64,000 nt of DNA from contig NC_091273.1 in assembly GCF_042100115.1 (NCBI RefSeq), positions 124,001 through 188,000 of the forward strand, given 5' to 3'. The position numbers and the translations under genes were made by a program. Positions 31,705 through 43,051 of the stretch are shown here, piece after piece (position 1 is the stretch's first letter; every line of letters begins with the position of its first letter). Below the pieces are notes generated by a model. The model searched no databases. It was not told the origin of the DNA and saw only the letters and a program-made list of their open reading frames with translations. This DNA is from Alternaria dauci (Eukaryota > Ascomycota > Dothideomycetes > Pleosporales > Pleosporaceae).

Positions 31705-32543
31705 CTACGACATCAAAGCACTTTGAGCGTCATCGACTCTATTCGCCTCCAGAAAGTTCTTCACAGCATCACAATCCTTGCACTGGTGCGGCGAACCTTG
31801 CCCGTCGGTAAGATACTTGGTTTCATTCCCTTCAACAACTTTCTTTGGCCACTCGATAGTCGTGTCGGCAGCGCAGATAATGCCGTGCCTCAGATAGTCA
31901 ATGCAGTGAAATATATGATCCCCTTCAGCCCAATGAGACTTGACGCCGATTCCATAATCGATTAAGACTGTCCTGAGAATCGCGAGGCAGTGGAGCTGGT
32001 GCGTCACGGATACTGCGTATATCTCTCCTCCTTGAGTTTCGTTCACGACAGGCTCACCAGGAGGTAAGCCATACTTGTCTGCGTTTGCTATCAACACGCG
32101 GCCGTTTCCGACTGGCATTAGCTCGTCCCAGAAATGGTCCGACTCCCTGTTGCCGACGGCGTACCGGAAGTCCTGATCCCATGACCTTTCTGTTAGAGGT
32201 GCTGTGGAGCTATTAGTTGTGTGCGAGACGACCATACGGACGACGAACCGTCTAGAACGAAGCTCTGACTTGCTGAACGTGGTTGGTTGCGGTTCTGATC
32301 AGTATAAAGCTCAGTCTGCTGGTGACCTACTGGTTGTACTTACGCATGGGTCGCGAACATTATTGCTCCAACAATGAGACCGAACCAGAAGCTTGTGACA
32401 GTACCAACCAACGGTATGTACAACGTTCGCAAACGTGACTGGCTCGAGACCTTGGTACGAAAGGCATTGGACTGCTCTTCCGCGGCATCCTCGTGCGTAG
32501 CAACAGCATGGTATGCAGATCGCAAAATTTGGGTCTTTGGCAT
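31705..32543 (-). CDS. UstYa-family (DUF3328) oxidase, copy 2, 255 aa
   Basis: Exons 32344-32543 and 31705-32272 are joined across a 71-base intron (GTAAGT...TTCAG) and encode 255 residues. A single N-terminal membrane span (IPLVGTVTSFWFGLIVGAIMF) precedes the catalytic region. The motifs are HQLHC around H158-C162 and HIFHCIDYLRHGI around H186-C190, with CAADTTIEW after the second. Several NxT/S sequons (NSS, NET) fit a lumenal or extracellular domain. It shares an upstream region of 394 bases with the divergent tyrosinase gene, suggesting co-regulation. Expected to act on the precursor peptides together with copy 1, as UstYa and UstYb do in ustiloxin biosynthesis. Confidence 0.88.
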
Positions 32544-32937
32544 CTTGTGGAGGTATTTGGAAAATGTGCGAACGAGGTAATGCTAGTGAAGCTTGTGGTG
32601 TGATGTTTTGGGAGAGGAAGTAGGCAATCGGCCCTTTACCGTGGAGTCAACCGCTGCCATCTCGCCAATCGAGGTAGTCGGATAGAGAAACTTACTACGG
32701 CAAATATCGGTGTTATCGGGTCTGAAAAATATTTTATCAACTTCCTGTCGCATGTATCGTAGACAGACTCCGCTTAAATCTTTCGCGATATACTGTTAGA
32801 CCGCGAAATTTGCCGAAAATGGGAATTCCATACACTGTCTTAGCGGCTTTGCGGTTATTAGTCGCAAAGCAAGCCATATCGTCCTACTGAACACAGCGAC
32901 ACGACACTGTTCTAGATCGCGTCCGTTTGATGCGAAT
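32544..32937. promoter_or_regulatory. bidirectional promoter, UstYa copy 2 / tyrosinase
   Basis: Contains the inverted repeat TTTCGCG (32781-32787) ... CGCGAAA (32802-32808), 14 bases apart, plus several CGG/CCG triplets. These are the kind of elements bound by fungal zinc-cluster regulators. Binding is inference. Confidence 0.4.
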
Positions 32938-34060
32938 ATGTATTCCACGCTTGCACAACGACTGCTGGCTGTCTTCGTTTTCATGTCCTCCCTGCTCTCT
33001 CTCTTCACAATTTCTCCGAGCATCGGCACTTCCCGAATCACCCGCGTTCAATGCAACAAGCCGGTGCGTCGGCGAGAGTGGCGTACGCTAAGTAAAGAGG
33101 AAAGAAGAGGCTTCATCGATGCTGTGGTGTGCATGACAGAGACACCGTCGGACAGAGAGACTGAAGGTTCTTTGTACGATGACTTCTCGCTCGTGCATAT
33201 GATTGCTGGCTCACCTAGTAAAACGCCTCATGCGCTGCTTTGTGTTCGACTGCTGACTTCGTAAGATCATGCTGCTGCGCCATTCTTCCCATGGCATAGG
33301 ATATACCTGCATCTGTTCGAAGAGCAACTCAAGAAACGTTGCGGCTATCAGGGCTCCTTACCGTGAGTTTAGCGCTGGACGATGAGGAGATATAGTTCTA
33401 AAACTAACATCTTAGCTACTGGGACTGGACGCTCGACAATCCAGACATCCACAACGCCCCAGTATGGGATAATTTCACCGGATTTGGTGGCAATGGTGGC
33501 GGCGTCACTGGAACAGCGCTGCCAAACGCGACTTGCGTTTCGGACGGACCTCTCAGCAGCATGAAGCCTCTATACTTCAATGCAAAACGTATGCCGCACT
33601 GTCTCTCCCGGGCATTCGTACATCTGGATGCTGAAGGCGTGTATGCGCAGGCTCTGGGACCAGAGGCTTGGTTGAAAATTTTGAACCAAACGGACTACGA
33701 TTCCTTCCGTCGCGACATGGATGACACCGTACACAACACCATCCATGGTGCAGTTGGCGGAGACTTTCTTGACATCAACTCTTCTAATGGTATGACGACA
33801 CATTTCTGTCAAGCTAAGCACTACTGACAGCTTCAATAGATCCAATCTTCTACCTCCACCACGCACAACTTGACAGGCTGTGGTGGATATGGCAGAAGCA
33901 GCGGACACACAGAGCTTTTGAGTACCGTGGTCTACGATCCGAGACGAGCAACATGAGCGCAAGTCTCGATGATGAACTCAACTTCATGTATCTCCACCGT
34001 GGTGTGCCAGTATCGGATGCCATGAGTACGGAAAGTGGGATGCTTTGCTACCAGTATTAA
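32938..34060 (+). CDS. tyrosinase (UstQ-like), 323 aa
   Basis: Four exons, 32938-33217, 33266-33362, 33416-33790 and 33841-34060, give 323 codons plus stop. Introns are 48, 53 and 50 bases with good donors and branch sites. The N-terminus (LLAVFVFMSSLLSLFTI) is a signal peptide or anchor. The type-3 copper site is complete: CuA histidines H87 (SLVHM), H95 (NHAAAPFFPWHR) and H104, and CuB H232 and H236 (VHNTIHG) with the HH of DPIFYLHHAQLDRLWW (H257/H258). YWDW and the Arg-rich start (RREWRTLSKEER) are typical of the short fungal tyrosinases found in RiPP clusters such as UstQ. It would hydroxylate or oxidise Tyr in the peptide core. Sequons (NFT, NAT, NQT, NSS) fit the secretory route. Confidence 0.88.
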
Positions 34061-34469
34061 TGCTTCGAGATCACCGGCGTGGCTCGAGACCAAAGTTTAG
34101 TAGCACTTATCGCTGTGTGCATAAACAAATCGCATTCCTGGCGATGTCGCTTGCTGCGGGTTTGTTTGTGAATTTGTGCAAATCGTCTTCGTGTGATGAG
34201 ATGGTGGTCGTGGTAGCAGAAGGGTGAAGTGAAGTTGGCGGCTAGGATTTGTTGGGGACAGGGTTGGGCGGGGTCGCCCCACCTCCAGCCCCCAAATTAC
34301 CGGCACGTTTCGGGACAAACTGCTGTCACCCTGAACTTCACACCAGCGCAACAAAAGGCGAGGCATTGGTATCACGATACGCTCTTCGTCGCGCAATGTT
34401 TGATTCTACGCTGATGCAATTCGCTACTGACGGTCATCGCGACGATGGCTATTACGTTCATACTTTCAG
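34061..34469. other. convergent 3' region, tyrosinase/acyltransferase
   Basis: No gene or repeat recognised. Confidence 0.35.
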
Positions 34470-35972
34470 CTACGCCTCAGTTCTATCCACACCGCCTACC
34501 TCTTGCATACTCAAAAGTGGCTCGTCTGGCGATTCTTCTTTCCAAGAGAGACACCATCGCTCAAAGCTCTTGCCCACAGCTACCGACGGCTGATCCATAT
34601 AGCGTTGGAACAGGCCCGCGCAAAAAAGATTGATGATAATAGTAGGAGTCATGAACACTATGTACGCGACGCACATCTTCCTCCGATCATCCCATTCCGA
34701 GAAAGTAGCACCGCCATCAAGTCCAACCGCAAACACGATACGAATCCTCAGCGGCTCCAGCCAGGTACGCCACGGAATGTGGCAGAGGTATAGGCCAAAG
34801 GAGATGCGCCCAAGGTACTGGAACGGTCGCGTCTCTAGAAGACCTTTGAAGCAAGGCGTCTCCCCCACTCCAACTAGAGACGCCATGGCGGCGAGGCACA
34901 AAATGTACTCTTCCGCCTGGCGGTCTTTGTACAATCCGAGCCAGAACACTGGCATAGTAATCCAGTCAAAGCCAGGACGGGATTCAAGGGACTTGAGGAC
35001 TTCCGTGCCGTCGTCGTCGACGGCTACCTTGAGATGACCCCCTGGAAGCCCAGAAAGGTAAAAGCCCAACGGGAACAAGAGACTGAACATCGCGCTTCGT
35101 AGCCAGGGAAGATCTTTTCTCTTTTTGTGTGCTTCCCTGCGCGCTGCATGTTGTTGGCGGTCAAGCTGGTAGTCAGCAAACGCCACGCCCATGACGAACT
35201 GAGCAGATACCCAGTCATCTTTTGCGAAGCTCTGCATGACTATGCACAGCATTAAAATCCTCCGCATATTCGTATTGCGCACGTACGACACAAGGAGGAT
35301 GGTGGTAAAGACGCAAAGTGATCCGTAGTACTCCAGCGGAATAGTCCACGAGATGCCGCCGTCATATCGATTGTTCAAAGCCTCTGCTCGAGCAGGGTAC
35401 CGTAGCGGCAGCATCATATCGAGGATACTACCACACCAAGTTTTCAGCTCTTGGAGAAAAGTAGGAGCAAATTCGTATCCCTCGTTTGGCTTCGGGACCC
35501 CCAAATACCGGCAGACCAGCATCAAACCAAAAGTCTCAATAACTATCGGCATATACAGCCGGATTCCTCGGCGCAATAAAGCCGATGAAAGCGTGGCTAG
35601 CAGTTCTTCTTGACGCTTCTGATGCATCAGACGCAATGCTCGGTGGGACAGGACGTATCCCGAGATTCCAAAGAACAAGCATACAGCTGCGCCTCCGCCA
35701 TTGTAGAAAGTGCGGATCATGGGGAGGTAGTACCAATCGCGACGCTGATCCGGCAGGCTACCCCAAGCAGTGGTAGTGTCGATCCATCGCCAGGCGTAGT
35801 GATAGATGAAGACTTCGAAAGCGGCGAGACCACGCAAACCGTCTAGCCATGCCGTGCTTTGGAGCTCTTGATTGGTCTTTGGATAGTTGAAAGCGATGCG
35901 GAGAATACTGCTGAAGCCGAGCTGGTTGAAGGTTGACCAGGAACGACGGACGCGGACAGTAAGGGATTCCAT
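34470..35972 (-). CDS. membrane O-acyltransferase (acyltransferase 3 family), 500 aa
   Basis: A single exon of 500 residues from ATG at 35972 (an upstream in-frame region has no ATG). The family mark LDGLRGLAAFEVFIYH lies near residue 43, followed by about ten hydrophobic spans, including NGGGAAVCLFFGISGYVLSHRAL and PFQYLGRISFGLYLCHIPW near the C-terminus. Both are characteristic of acyltransferase-3 (OafA/YrhL-like) proteins. They move acyl groups onto sugars, peptides or small molecules. Its place between the tyrosinase and a UstYa-like gene suggests acylation of the peptide product. That is inference: the enzyme is not standard in published dikaritin clusters I know. The upstream region (36105-36165) has many CGG/CCG triplets. 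Confidence 0.82.
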   Translation of the reverse strand: MESLTVRVRRSWSTFNQLGFSSILRIAFNYPKTNQELQSTAWLDGLRGLAAFEVFIYHYAWRWIDTTTAWGSLPDQRRDWYYLPMIRTFYNGGGAAVCLFFGISGYVLSHRALRLMHQKRQEELLATLSSALLRRGIRLYMPIVIETFGLMLVCRYLGVPKPNEGYEFAPTFLQELKTWCGSILDMMLPLRYPARAEALNNRYDGGISWTIPLEYYGSLCVFTTILLVSYVRNTNMRRILMLCIVMQSFAKDDWVSAQFVMGVAFADYQLDRQQHAARREAHKKRKDLPWLRSAMFSLLFPLGFYLSGLPGGHLKVAVDDDGTEVLKSLESRPGFDWITMPVFWLGLYKDRQAEEYILCLAAMASLVGVGETPCFKGLLETRPFQYLGRISFGLYLCHIPWRTWLEPLRIRIVFAVGLDGGATFSEWDDRRKMCVAYIVFMTPTIIINLFCAGLFQRYMDQPSVAVGKSFERWCLSWKEESPDEPLLSMQEVGGVDRTEA

Positions 35973-36274
35973 ATGGTAGCGGCGTCTCTGATAGGAGGGA
36001 GAAGCCACGTCGGTACACGACCACAACTGTCGTAACCTTGCCTATATTGTATCGTTGTCGCATGCTCTGTGATACTGGCGATTTGCCTATCTTCCGCGCT
36101 CAATTTACCGTGGTTTACCGGTTACCGGTGGCGGACCGATTCCGTTGCAACAACTCCGGAACATTAAGAGCGAACATCACACCGAGGCGCACCTATGTTT
36201 TTTGATAAACAGATTAACGTTTTGGAAATTACTAGCTATACAACAGGCTTTGTACAACGATGCGCAAGGTCAAG
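35973..36274. promoter_or_regulatory. acyltransferase upstream region with CGG/CCG motifs
   Basis: At 36105-36165 several ACCGG, CCGGT, CGGACCG and CTCCGG units occur close together, a plausible zinc-cluster regulator target. Confidence 0.35.
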
Positions 36275-36925
36275 CTAATAACAAACTTTGGTATGGGAAG
36301 TGACGCGGATGGAGCGGTTCGTCAAAGGCCCATTGTAGCTGAAGACAAATTCTTCCAGGGCCTCGAGCGAGTGTTGAAGATGAAACAGATTGAGGTCTCC
36401 GATGCATTCGTGATTTCCCGTGGCGGTCGCGTCGACGTACCTCCTGAGAACGGCCACGCTGTGAGCAATATGATAGAAGTGGTCTACCTCAATCCATTGC
36501 CATGCGTCTTTGTCTGTAGCTTCGGCTTCTGCAAGAGCAACTGGGTTAACATGTTTGCCAGATTCGTAAAATTTTCGCAGTCCAGGGTAGCGTTCGCGGA
36601 ACCAATTTTGTGTGCGTTGTGTCTGCGGAAGCATGTTCTGTTTGGGCACGAAAGTGCTGTCTTCGATCCGGAAGGTGAATTGGGACATGTCATGTTGCTC
36701 GACCCACGATGTTGCGTTGTGAGATCTTAGTTCTTCCTGGCGGGGTGGTCCGCTCCCATAGTATTCGTGGGGAGCCGGCGTCTCGTCGTGATGATGGTGA
36801 GGGTGTCCGGTCGTGTCAGGGACTGTGATCAGGGAAATCCAAGCCCACAGAAGGCATGCCGCGAGCGTCGTGAACGCAACAGCCGCGCCGCATCGAGACC
36901 ATATGGGTGTTGAGAAGGCGCCCAT
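36275..36925 (-). CDS. divergent UstYa-like protein with HxxHS motifs, 216 aa
   Basis: A single exon of 216 residues from ATG at 36925. Topology is as in UstYa: a short N-terminus, then one membrane span (GAAVAFTTLAACLLWAWISLI), then a soluble domain. The first signature, normally HxxHC followed by LxxLR, is here HIAHSVAVLRR (H152, H155, S156). The second is HLQHSLEALEEF (H182, H185, S186). Thus both conserved cysteines are serine while all four histidines are kept. A HPHHHHDE run precedes the domain. It may be a UstYa paralogue with altered activity, as seen for helper members of UstYa pairs, or an inactive partner. Assignment rests on topology and motif spacing, so it is less sure than copies 1 and 2. 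Confidence 0.65.
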   Translation of the reverse strand: MGAFSTPIWSRCGAAVAFTTLAACLLWAWISLITVPDTTGHPHHHHDETPAPHEYYGSGPPRQEELRSHNATSWVEQHDMSQFTFRIEDSTFVPKQNMLPQTQRTQNWFRERYPGLRKFYESGKHVNPVALAEAEATDKDAWQWIEVDHFYHIAHSVAVLRRYVDATATGNHECIGDLNLFHLQHSLEALEEFVFSYNGPLTNRSIRVTSHTKVCY

Positions 36926-37718
36926 GATCCAATATTGAGCCTGTTCTTTCAATCTTGATATTATTCGGCTATGATGCACAGTCGACTAACAAGGCGTCGA
37001 GAAAGAGTAAAAATATTGCTGCGAATGCTTCTTTGACAAGGCGTGTGTAGGTGTATAGACTGATACGAGGGTTGAATGATAGAATGCGCCATGTTGATTG
37101 GAGAGATATACATGTGCAGACGGTAAAATTCCTAATTGCCGGATTGCGGGCATAGAAGATCAGACGCGTCGAGGTCAGGCCCATCCCCTACGTGTCGAAA
37201 GGTCTGGTGTTCCTTACCAAGGCCCAAAAGGCCGACCGCCGTCATGAGATCAGCAGCTGTATTTGATCCGAAGCTTGCCACCCAAAGGTTTTACAACAGC
37301 CGTACACGGATCTCGGTCACAGCTCATCAATTCGCTTCTCTTGGAATCATGATGCATCGCTGACATATTCTCTCTCAGCTCGTGATTGATGGTACTGGGC
37401 GACTTCTTCATACGAATTCATTCAATGGCTCCATGTCGTCCCTCTTCCGCTCCCAACACTTCAACGCCGAGCCGCTGTCCCATCGTACCGAAAAGCTTCA
37501 GCAACAACTTCATTGAACTTCTCAAAGGGAAGGCTCGAAGCCATGGAAACACGAGCAAAGAGCCCTAGCGCTAGGCTCATGTACTGTCGGAGAGCTAGTT
37601 TCTCGGGTGCCGTGCCAAAGAGGCAAGCGGCACTACAGAATGCTATTGTGCAGACCTTGATTATCCTCCTAGACCGAGATTAGCCTGTCGTGAGCTCTTC
37701 GTCGCGCGGAAACCATGC
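36926..37718. other. intergenic between UstYa-like gene and regulator
   Basis: Upstream region of the UstYa-like gene and 3' flank of the regulator. No gene supported. Confidence 0.4.
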
Positions 37719-39450
37719 TCACCAGTCGTCAACCATCTTGAGAGTATCCATATGCCCAATGAGACGAAGAATCTCTTGTGAAAGTTGTGCCAACATCTCT
37801 TTGGACCGTTTTGAGGGTTCTGTCTCTACAGGATTCGATAGACGTTCGGCATGGATGTAGAGGAACAGCTCGTAGTGGTCGATATGTACGGAGAGCTCAT
37901 GCGCTGTCGATAACTTGCAGTCGGAGCTACGTCCAGCCAAAGCCTCTTGCTTCCAGGCCTCCAACAGCGATTCAAGCTCTCCTGTCTCGTATTGCTGTTG
38001 ATCTCGCTGTAAATGACATGAAACGGAGCGTGATGCCCAGCCGTGCATGTGCTGTATCGCTTGCGAGCTTAGCCGTGCGAAGAGACATTGCCGGATAAAG
38101 CAGTTTTCCATGTGCTCCGTCGTGCGATCAAGGCCGAGAGGTGTATGATCAATGCATTCATCTGAAATGGCTGAAAACTGCCCATTGCGCACGCTGTGAC
38201 TTTTCTCTACCATGTAGAAAAGCCAAAACCCAGCTTTAAGATGAATTTCATCTTCCTTGTCAAAGCTTAGGGCGCTTATGCTGCTACTGCTATCGAGCTT
38301 GAGTATCTGGACGCATTCTACACATCGTGACAGTAGTTTCTGCACGCTCGTGGTATACCATTGTATAGCGTATAGAAGTAGGGTCAGCGCTGCCTTGAAT
38401 CTAGTCAAAACATCGTCATCCCCTGAAGAAGTCTCCAAAACGTAGACGGCGTATTCAAAAAACCTCTCAGGAGGAAGGCTCCGCTTCTCACGGGTCTCAA
38501 GATCGCAGCACTGTCGATGCTTGGCTCCAGTGGCGATTGCCCCATACACCAGCGTGGTCGACGCACGTTTCGCCGTCCGATCCGAAAGGACGTCTTGAAG
38601 AAAGCGGCGGAGTTGTTCTTTCTTGATGAAGCTAACTCCCAAGTATGGGTGCCTGCAAAACAGCGCAAGGCTCTCATGTAACCCGTCCAAATCGCCATCT
38701 TGCGGCAAGTCTGATGCCGGAAGGTATCCTGGAGATTGTGGTGTACTGAACACACAACGAAGGATGCCCAAGAGCGGATTCTCTAATGTCGTACGAAAGG
38801 ATCTACTATCCGCATGGTTCGCGACCATTCGTGAAACAACAGACGCGTTGGCATAATCGGGTCTGTTGAACTCTCGAAAGAGACCCTTCACACAAGTCAC
38901 TCCATGTTTATGGGCGTTGCGCGCGCTCTCAAACAAGTTACCGTCGATCGGCCCAGGAGTGAAAAGGGCGTCGGTCATTCTGCCGGTCGCATCCACTGCC
39001 AACGCTTCTTGCACGTCTAAGTCGCCAAGCAGATCGAACCCCGCGCTGTTCGTTTCGCATTGCTCATCGATGTTGCGGAAGAAGTCCGGACTCCAAACAC
39101 CGTCAAGAAATGTGTTCGTGGTGTCGTCCTGCCTTTCCAGTGAATTGTCGGTATCCTGGAGACTGATGGGTGACATGAAAGAAGAACATAGACTTTGTCC
39201 TTTAAGAGATGAGCTTTCACTGGCAAGACGGATACTGCGCGTACTTACGACGTCTTCCGCGCTTCTTTCCGGGAGGATAGTAGCACGTAATCTTGCTGGC
39301 CTGGCATTTTCGACACGTTGGTTTACCTCCGTCACCTGCTGGATATGAGTACGAGACAGCTGTTGTATCGATGATGTACATACACTTGGTCTTTTGTTGT
39401 TTGCAGCTCTCACACGCGCCAGGCCGGCGCTTATACATCCGTGTCTCCAT
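37719..39450 (-). CDS. Zn2Cys6 transcription factor, likely cluster regulator, 544 aa
   Basis: Exons 39384-39450, 39249-39335 and 37719-39199 are joined by 48- and 49-base introns and encode 544 residues. The first intron splits the zinc cluster. After splicing it reads CESCKQQKTKC-x6-CRKCQASKITC, i.e. C-x2-C-x6-C-x6-C-x2-C-x6-C, a perfect Zn2Cys6 motif near residue 10. A basic linker (PPGKKRGRRR) follows. The remainder is a helical regulatory region with a C-terminal domain similar in style to AflR-type regulators (LSVHIDHYELFLYI, LAQLSQEILRLIGHMD). The gene ends the cluster on its right side and probably controls the precursor and oxidase genes through CGG-type sites. The target genes are not proved. 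Confidence 0.88.
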
Positions 39451-42400
39451 GATGCTGCCAAGTATACGGAATAGGGTAGGCTGGAGACGTACAAGCAATT
39501 TCTACAAAAGCTCCAGAAGATATTCAAGACAAGATGGTTGTTGGTAATACGTGCAAATCACGTCGTATCGCCCAAGTATACCTCTTTTTCGCCGGTCAAG
39601 ATACTTAGTTGGGGTTATTTTCAATTCGTGGGCCTTTGTTCTTGTTAAATGGCGAGATCCAACGGTATCGTCTTTGATTCAAGTACACAATGTCGGTCCT
39701 TCAGATGCTCGATCTCGACTCGACTTGCGTCGTCTAGAAAGTGATTGGCGCATTTCGTGGTCTAACGTCGGAACTGGTCCGAAAGTGATACGCGCAAGCG
39801 ATGCGTGGCCCTCTCCAATCGATCAAATCGTGTGGGCTGAGATCGTCTCTGGGGAAGTTGTACATGGGCAATGAATCGCTATCGTGGTATCATGTGCGAG
39901 CCCGAGATCGGGTCTCGAAATTGGGTCCTCTGCCACTATTACTGACTTTGGCTCGTCGATCCGGCTTGATATGTCACCGATGAACTTTTCGTAGTGGTGG
40001 AAAAGATAGATTGCGATAGCGGACCATTTCTCAAACTCAAATTCATTTATGCGAACAGGGATCTCCTTGTGAAGAAGGCCCTCGTGAACTCTTGACGCAT
40101 AACATATCTGATTTGGAAACCTGGCAGGGCAATTCCTCGCAGCGGGAAGGTATGACTTGCATTAGAGTCCGGTGCGAAATGCGTAACATCGCAACGGAAA
40201 GACGTCAGCAATTAGCAGCACGCAGAGAATTGCTTGAGAGATATAACCTCTAACCTTCAACTGCGCCACAGAACGTCTCGCGACTCAGTGCGAGATCAAC
40301 ATTCGGCCGGTATTGCATCTGCTTTCCTGGCTCTGTCGACGATGCGCGGAAATGCTGCTAACTTACGGACAAGATAGGACAATGGCGGTGAAGAGCTGTA
40401 CAAGACGGTCGCTGTGTACTATACTAAGTTTGATGAACAAGTGGCGGAAAACGAACAGCGAAGTGCTGCTGTTATCGCTAATGCTAGCTCGTGGGGAATC
40501 TAAAATACCGCGCCCACCGCCAGGACCCGATGATAAGGGGCGGAAAAACACCCAACGCCGAAGTGCCGGTGGTCCTGCCTCGGCTCGAGGCGACCACATC
40601 CAGCTTCCTACCACAATTTCTGGACAACCCTCACAACGGTGCTAGGCCAAAACACCAGAGATGCCGTTGCAATGACTGCGGCTCTGTACTGGCTCGCGCC
40701 CACGTATGAACGAAAATGCAGGTAACAGCTGGCAAGTCGTGGCTAAGACCCTGGCGGATATTGCTTCCAACGGTACCTGATATGGACAAACGCCACATCC
40801 TTTCAGACCGGCTTGAAGACTCGGAAAACGGAGCGTAGCATGTACTGGAATATTTCTGCACGCCGACGTCCAGCCGTTGCAGCCCATGCCTATGTGGTAG
40901 AGTCAGGCGGTCTCCGCCGTTCATACGCGATAAGCATTTCTCCCGTCAACACATCGTCCTTATGGAAGCTTGACCGACGTGCACAGGTACTCAAGCCAGA
41001 ATTTGATAGGCATATCGTATATCGTGGCTTGGCCAATGCGCATTGGTTCCACATAACCGCGAAAAACTGCCGAATCGACGATACCAATATGCCAGAGGGG
41101 AAGGCCATGCGACGGGCCGTTTACTGTACGGGAACTAGCAAGCATATACCCCAACATGCCTACAATCCATGGATCCTGCCCCTCACAATGCCAGGCACGT
41201 TTTCCCTGCCCGCTCCTCCCATTGGCAAAAACCGCGGCCGAGAGGGAACATAAATGCTTAGCATTGCTTGCGCCCTTAGACTTCCGTCGGTGTATTCTTG
41301 TTCAGCATCCATTCCAGCACAGCTTGCACACGTGTTTGCGCGTACAGCGGTGCTTTTGACGATTGCAGGAACTCGATTCATGGTACCAAGCCTCTGGTCT
41401 GACTCTTACATGTGTCACTCTGCTATCGAGGTTACATCGATTGTTCAACGTCGAAGACCAGAATTTCTGGTTCATGCAACGGCGAGCAGCACTCCCCTAA
41501 TTAGCCGAATCTCCAGAGCGCGAGATAAGAGCTGGCTTTGTGAGCAGTGCTTGACTTGTTCTTGTTTACTGCCGGGACACGCAGTACAATTTTGCCGTTT
41601 GGAATGGCACATTATAGCAAATGGGGATATTGAATCGAAATCCACTCTGATATATCGGAGCATTATACTCGCGAACCCTACTGAGCGCGCACAGCGTCTC
41701 GCGACAATAGCTGCGCCCGGCTCTAGCCAAACGAAATCTGATTGGAGACAATAGGCCCAACACCTGATGCTTTTGAGAAGTGCCAGTTGTCTCACGCAAA
41801 TCCCTTCAGAAGCAACAACGTGACCTGACGCGTCTGGTAAGTTCAGGGGGAGTCCACATTTCGATCCGACTAGTGTTTCGCGATCCAGTCAAATCCCCAT
41901 CACAGCACGGCCAGCTTCCAGTTTTGTGGTAGCTCTGCGTCGACTAAGGCTCGGTCCGTTTAATCTGGAATGATTCAGCGAACGCAACTCGAGTACAAAG
42001 ATGGTACTCTCTTCATCACGTCATGCTTCACCCTGGCATTATCTCGGTACTGATGTAAAATTTGCAGATCTCCCCGCAGTTTCTGATCAGCTAACGATCA
42101 GTTAGACGTATCGGCTGACCTCCAGACGAGTACTAGGTACCTGAGTATGTCGGTGCATTGGTCCGCCAATAACAGACGGCGATTCGATGATGTCTTTCTT
42201 CTTTCTCTCCGGTCGAGATGGTTGAACTCACTGACGCCAATGACCGTATAGCAACAGCGCAACAAACCCACAGCTGTAACCAACTGGCCTGGCTATAGTG
42301 GATTTGAATGGCATAGGTAAGAAGGAAGCCTGATCACACGTCTACGACAATGCCCCGAAAGAGCGGCCAATATCCTAGTAGTTAGAAGTAACTGCTTGTA

Positions 42401-43051
42401 GTTGAAGACGATTTCGGCAATAGACATCTGGCATTGGGTCAAGTAGTATGGCCACTCGCTCAGTGTATGTAACGAAATTATCCGATGACTAGGCCATCTC
42501 AAGTACCTGATCTTTCACATGTCTCGCGATCTGCAGGAACACTTCTTGTTCTTTAGACCGAAAACCAACTAAAGCCATTCCAGGTACATCGCGATGACAA
42601 CGTCCTTGACCATCGTAAGTGATCTAGTACCCGCAGAATACCCTAAAACGGCCATAGATCCATGGATGACTCGAGCAAATGATGTACGAAATGGTAGTCC
42701 CACTGATATTCACAGAATATCACCAAATGAAGTGAAGTAAGTGCACAAGGCGTCGGTTCCCGATGAAACGCTTCCCAAACCGCATCCTCTAAGTGGCCGT
42801 CACTATACCGTTACAAGCGTTCGACGATGCTGCCACGAAGAAACCACGATGCCAACACGCCCAATATGTCCATGGAGATGGAAAGTGTCTCGTATCCCGG
42901 CAGGAAAGAGACGCTCTAAGAATTTTGACCCCACAGCTGCGATGGCCGAAATTTTTACATAAAGAGCGACGGTAGACACCTTCACAGCCATCATCCCGCA
43001 AACCTCCAACATCTCAACTCCAACCCAACAACCACCAACCCCTCCACCAAA
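39451..43051. other. intergenic, 3.6 kb without a supported gene
   Basis: Only short ORFs overlapping on both strands. This gap marks the right border of the RiPP cluster. Confidence 0.4.

Noticed and set aside
41743..41790. Short match to the b561 gene region at 28606-28650 (QKHQ.LGLL)
   Set aside because: Only about 40 bases align and flanks diverge; not enough to call a relic.
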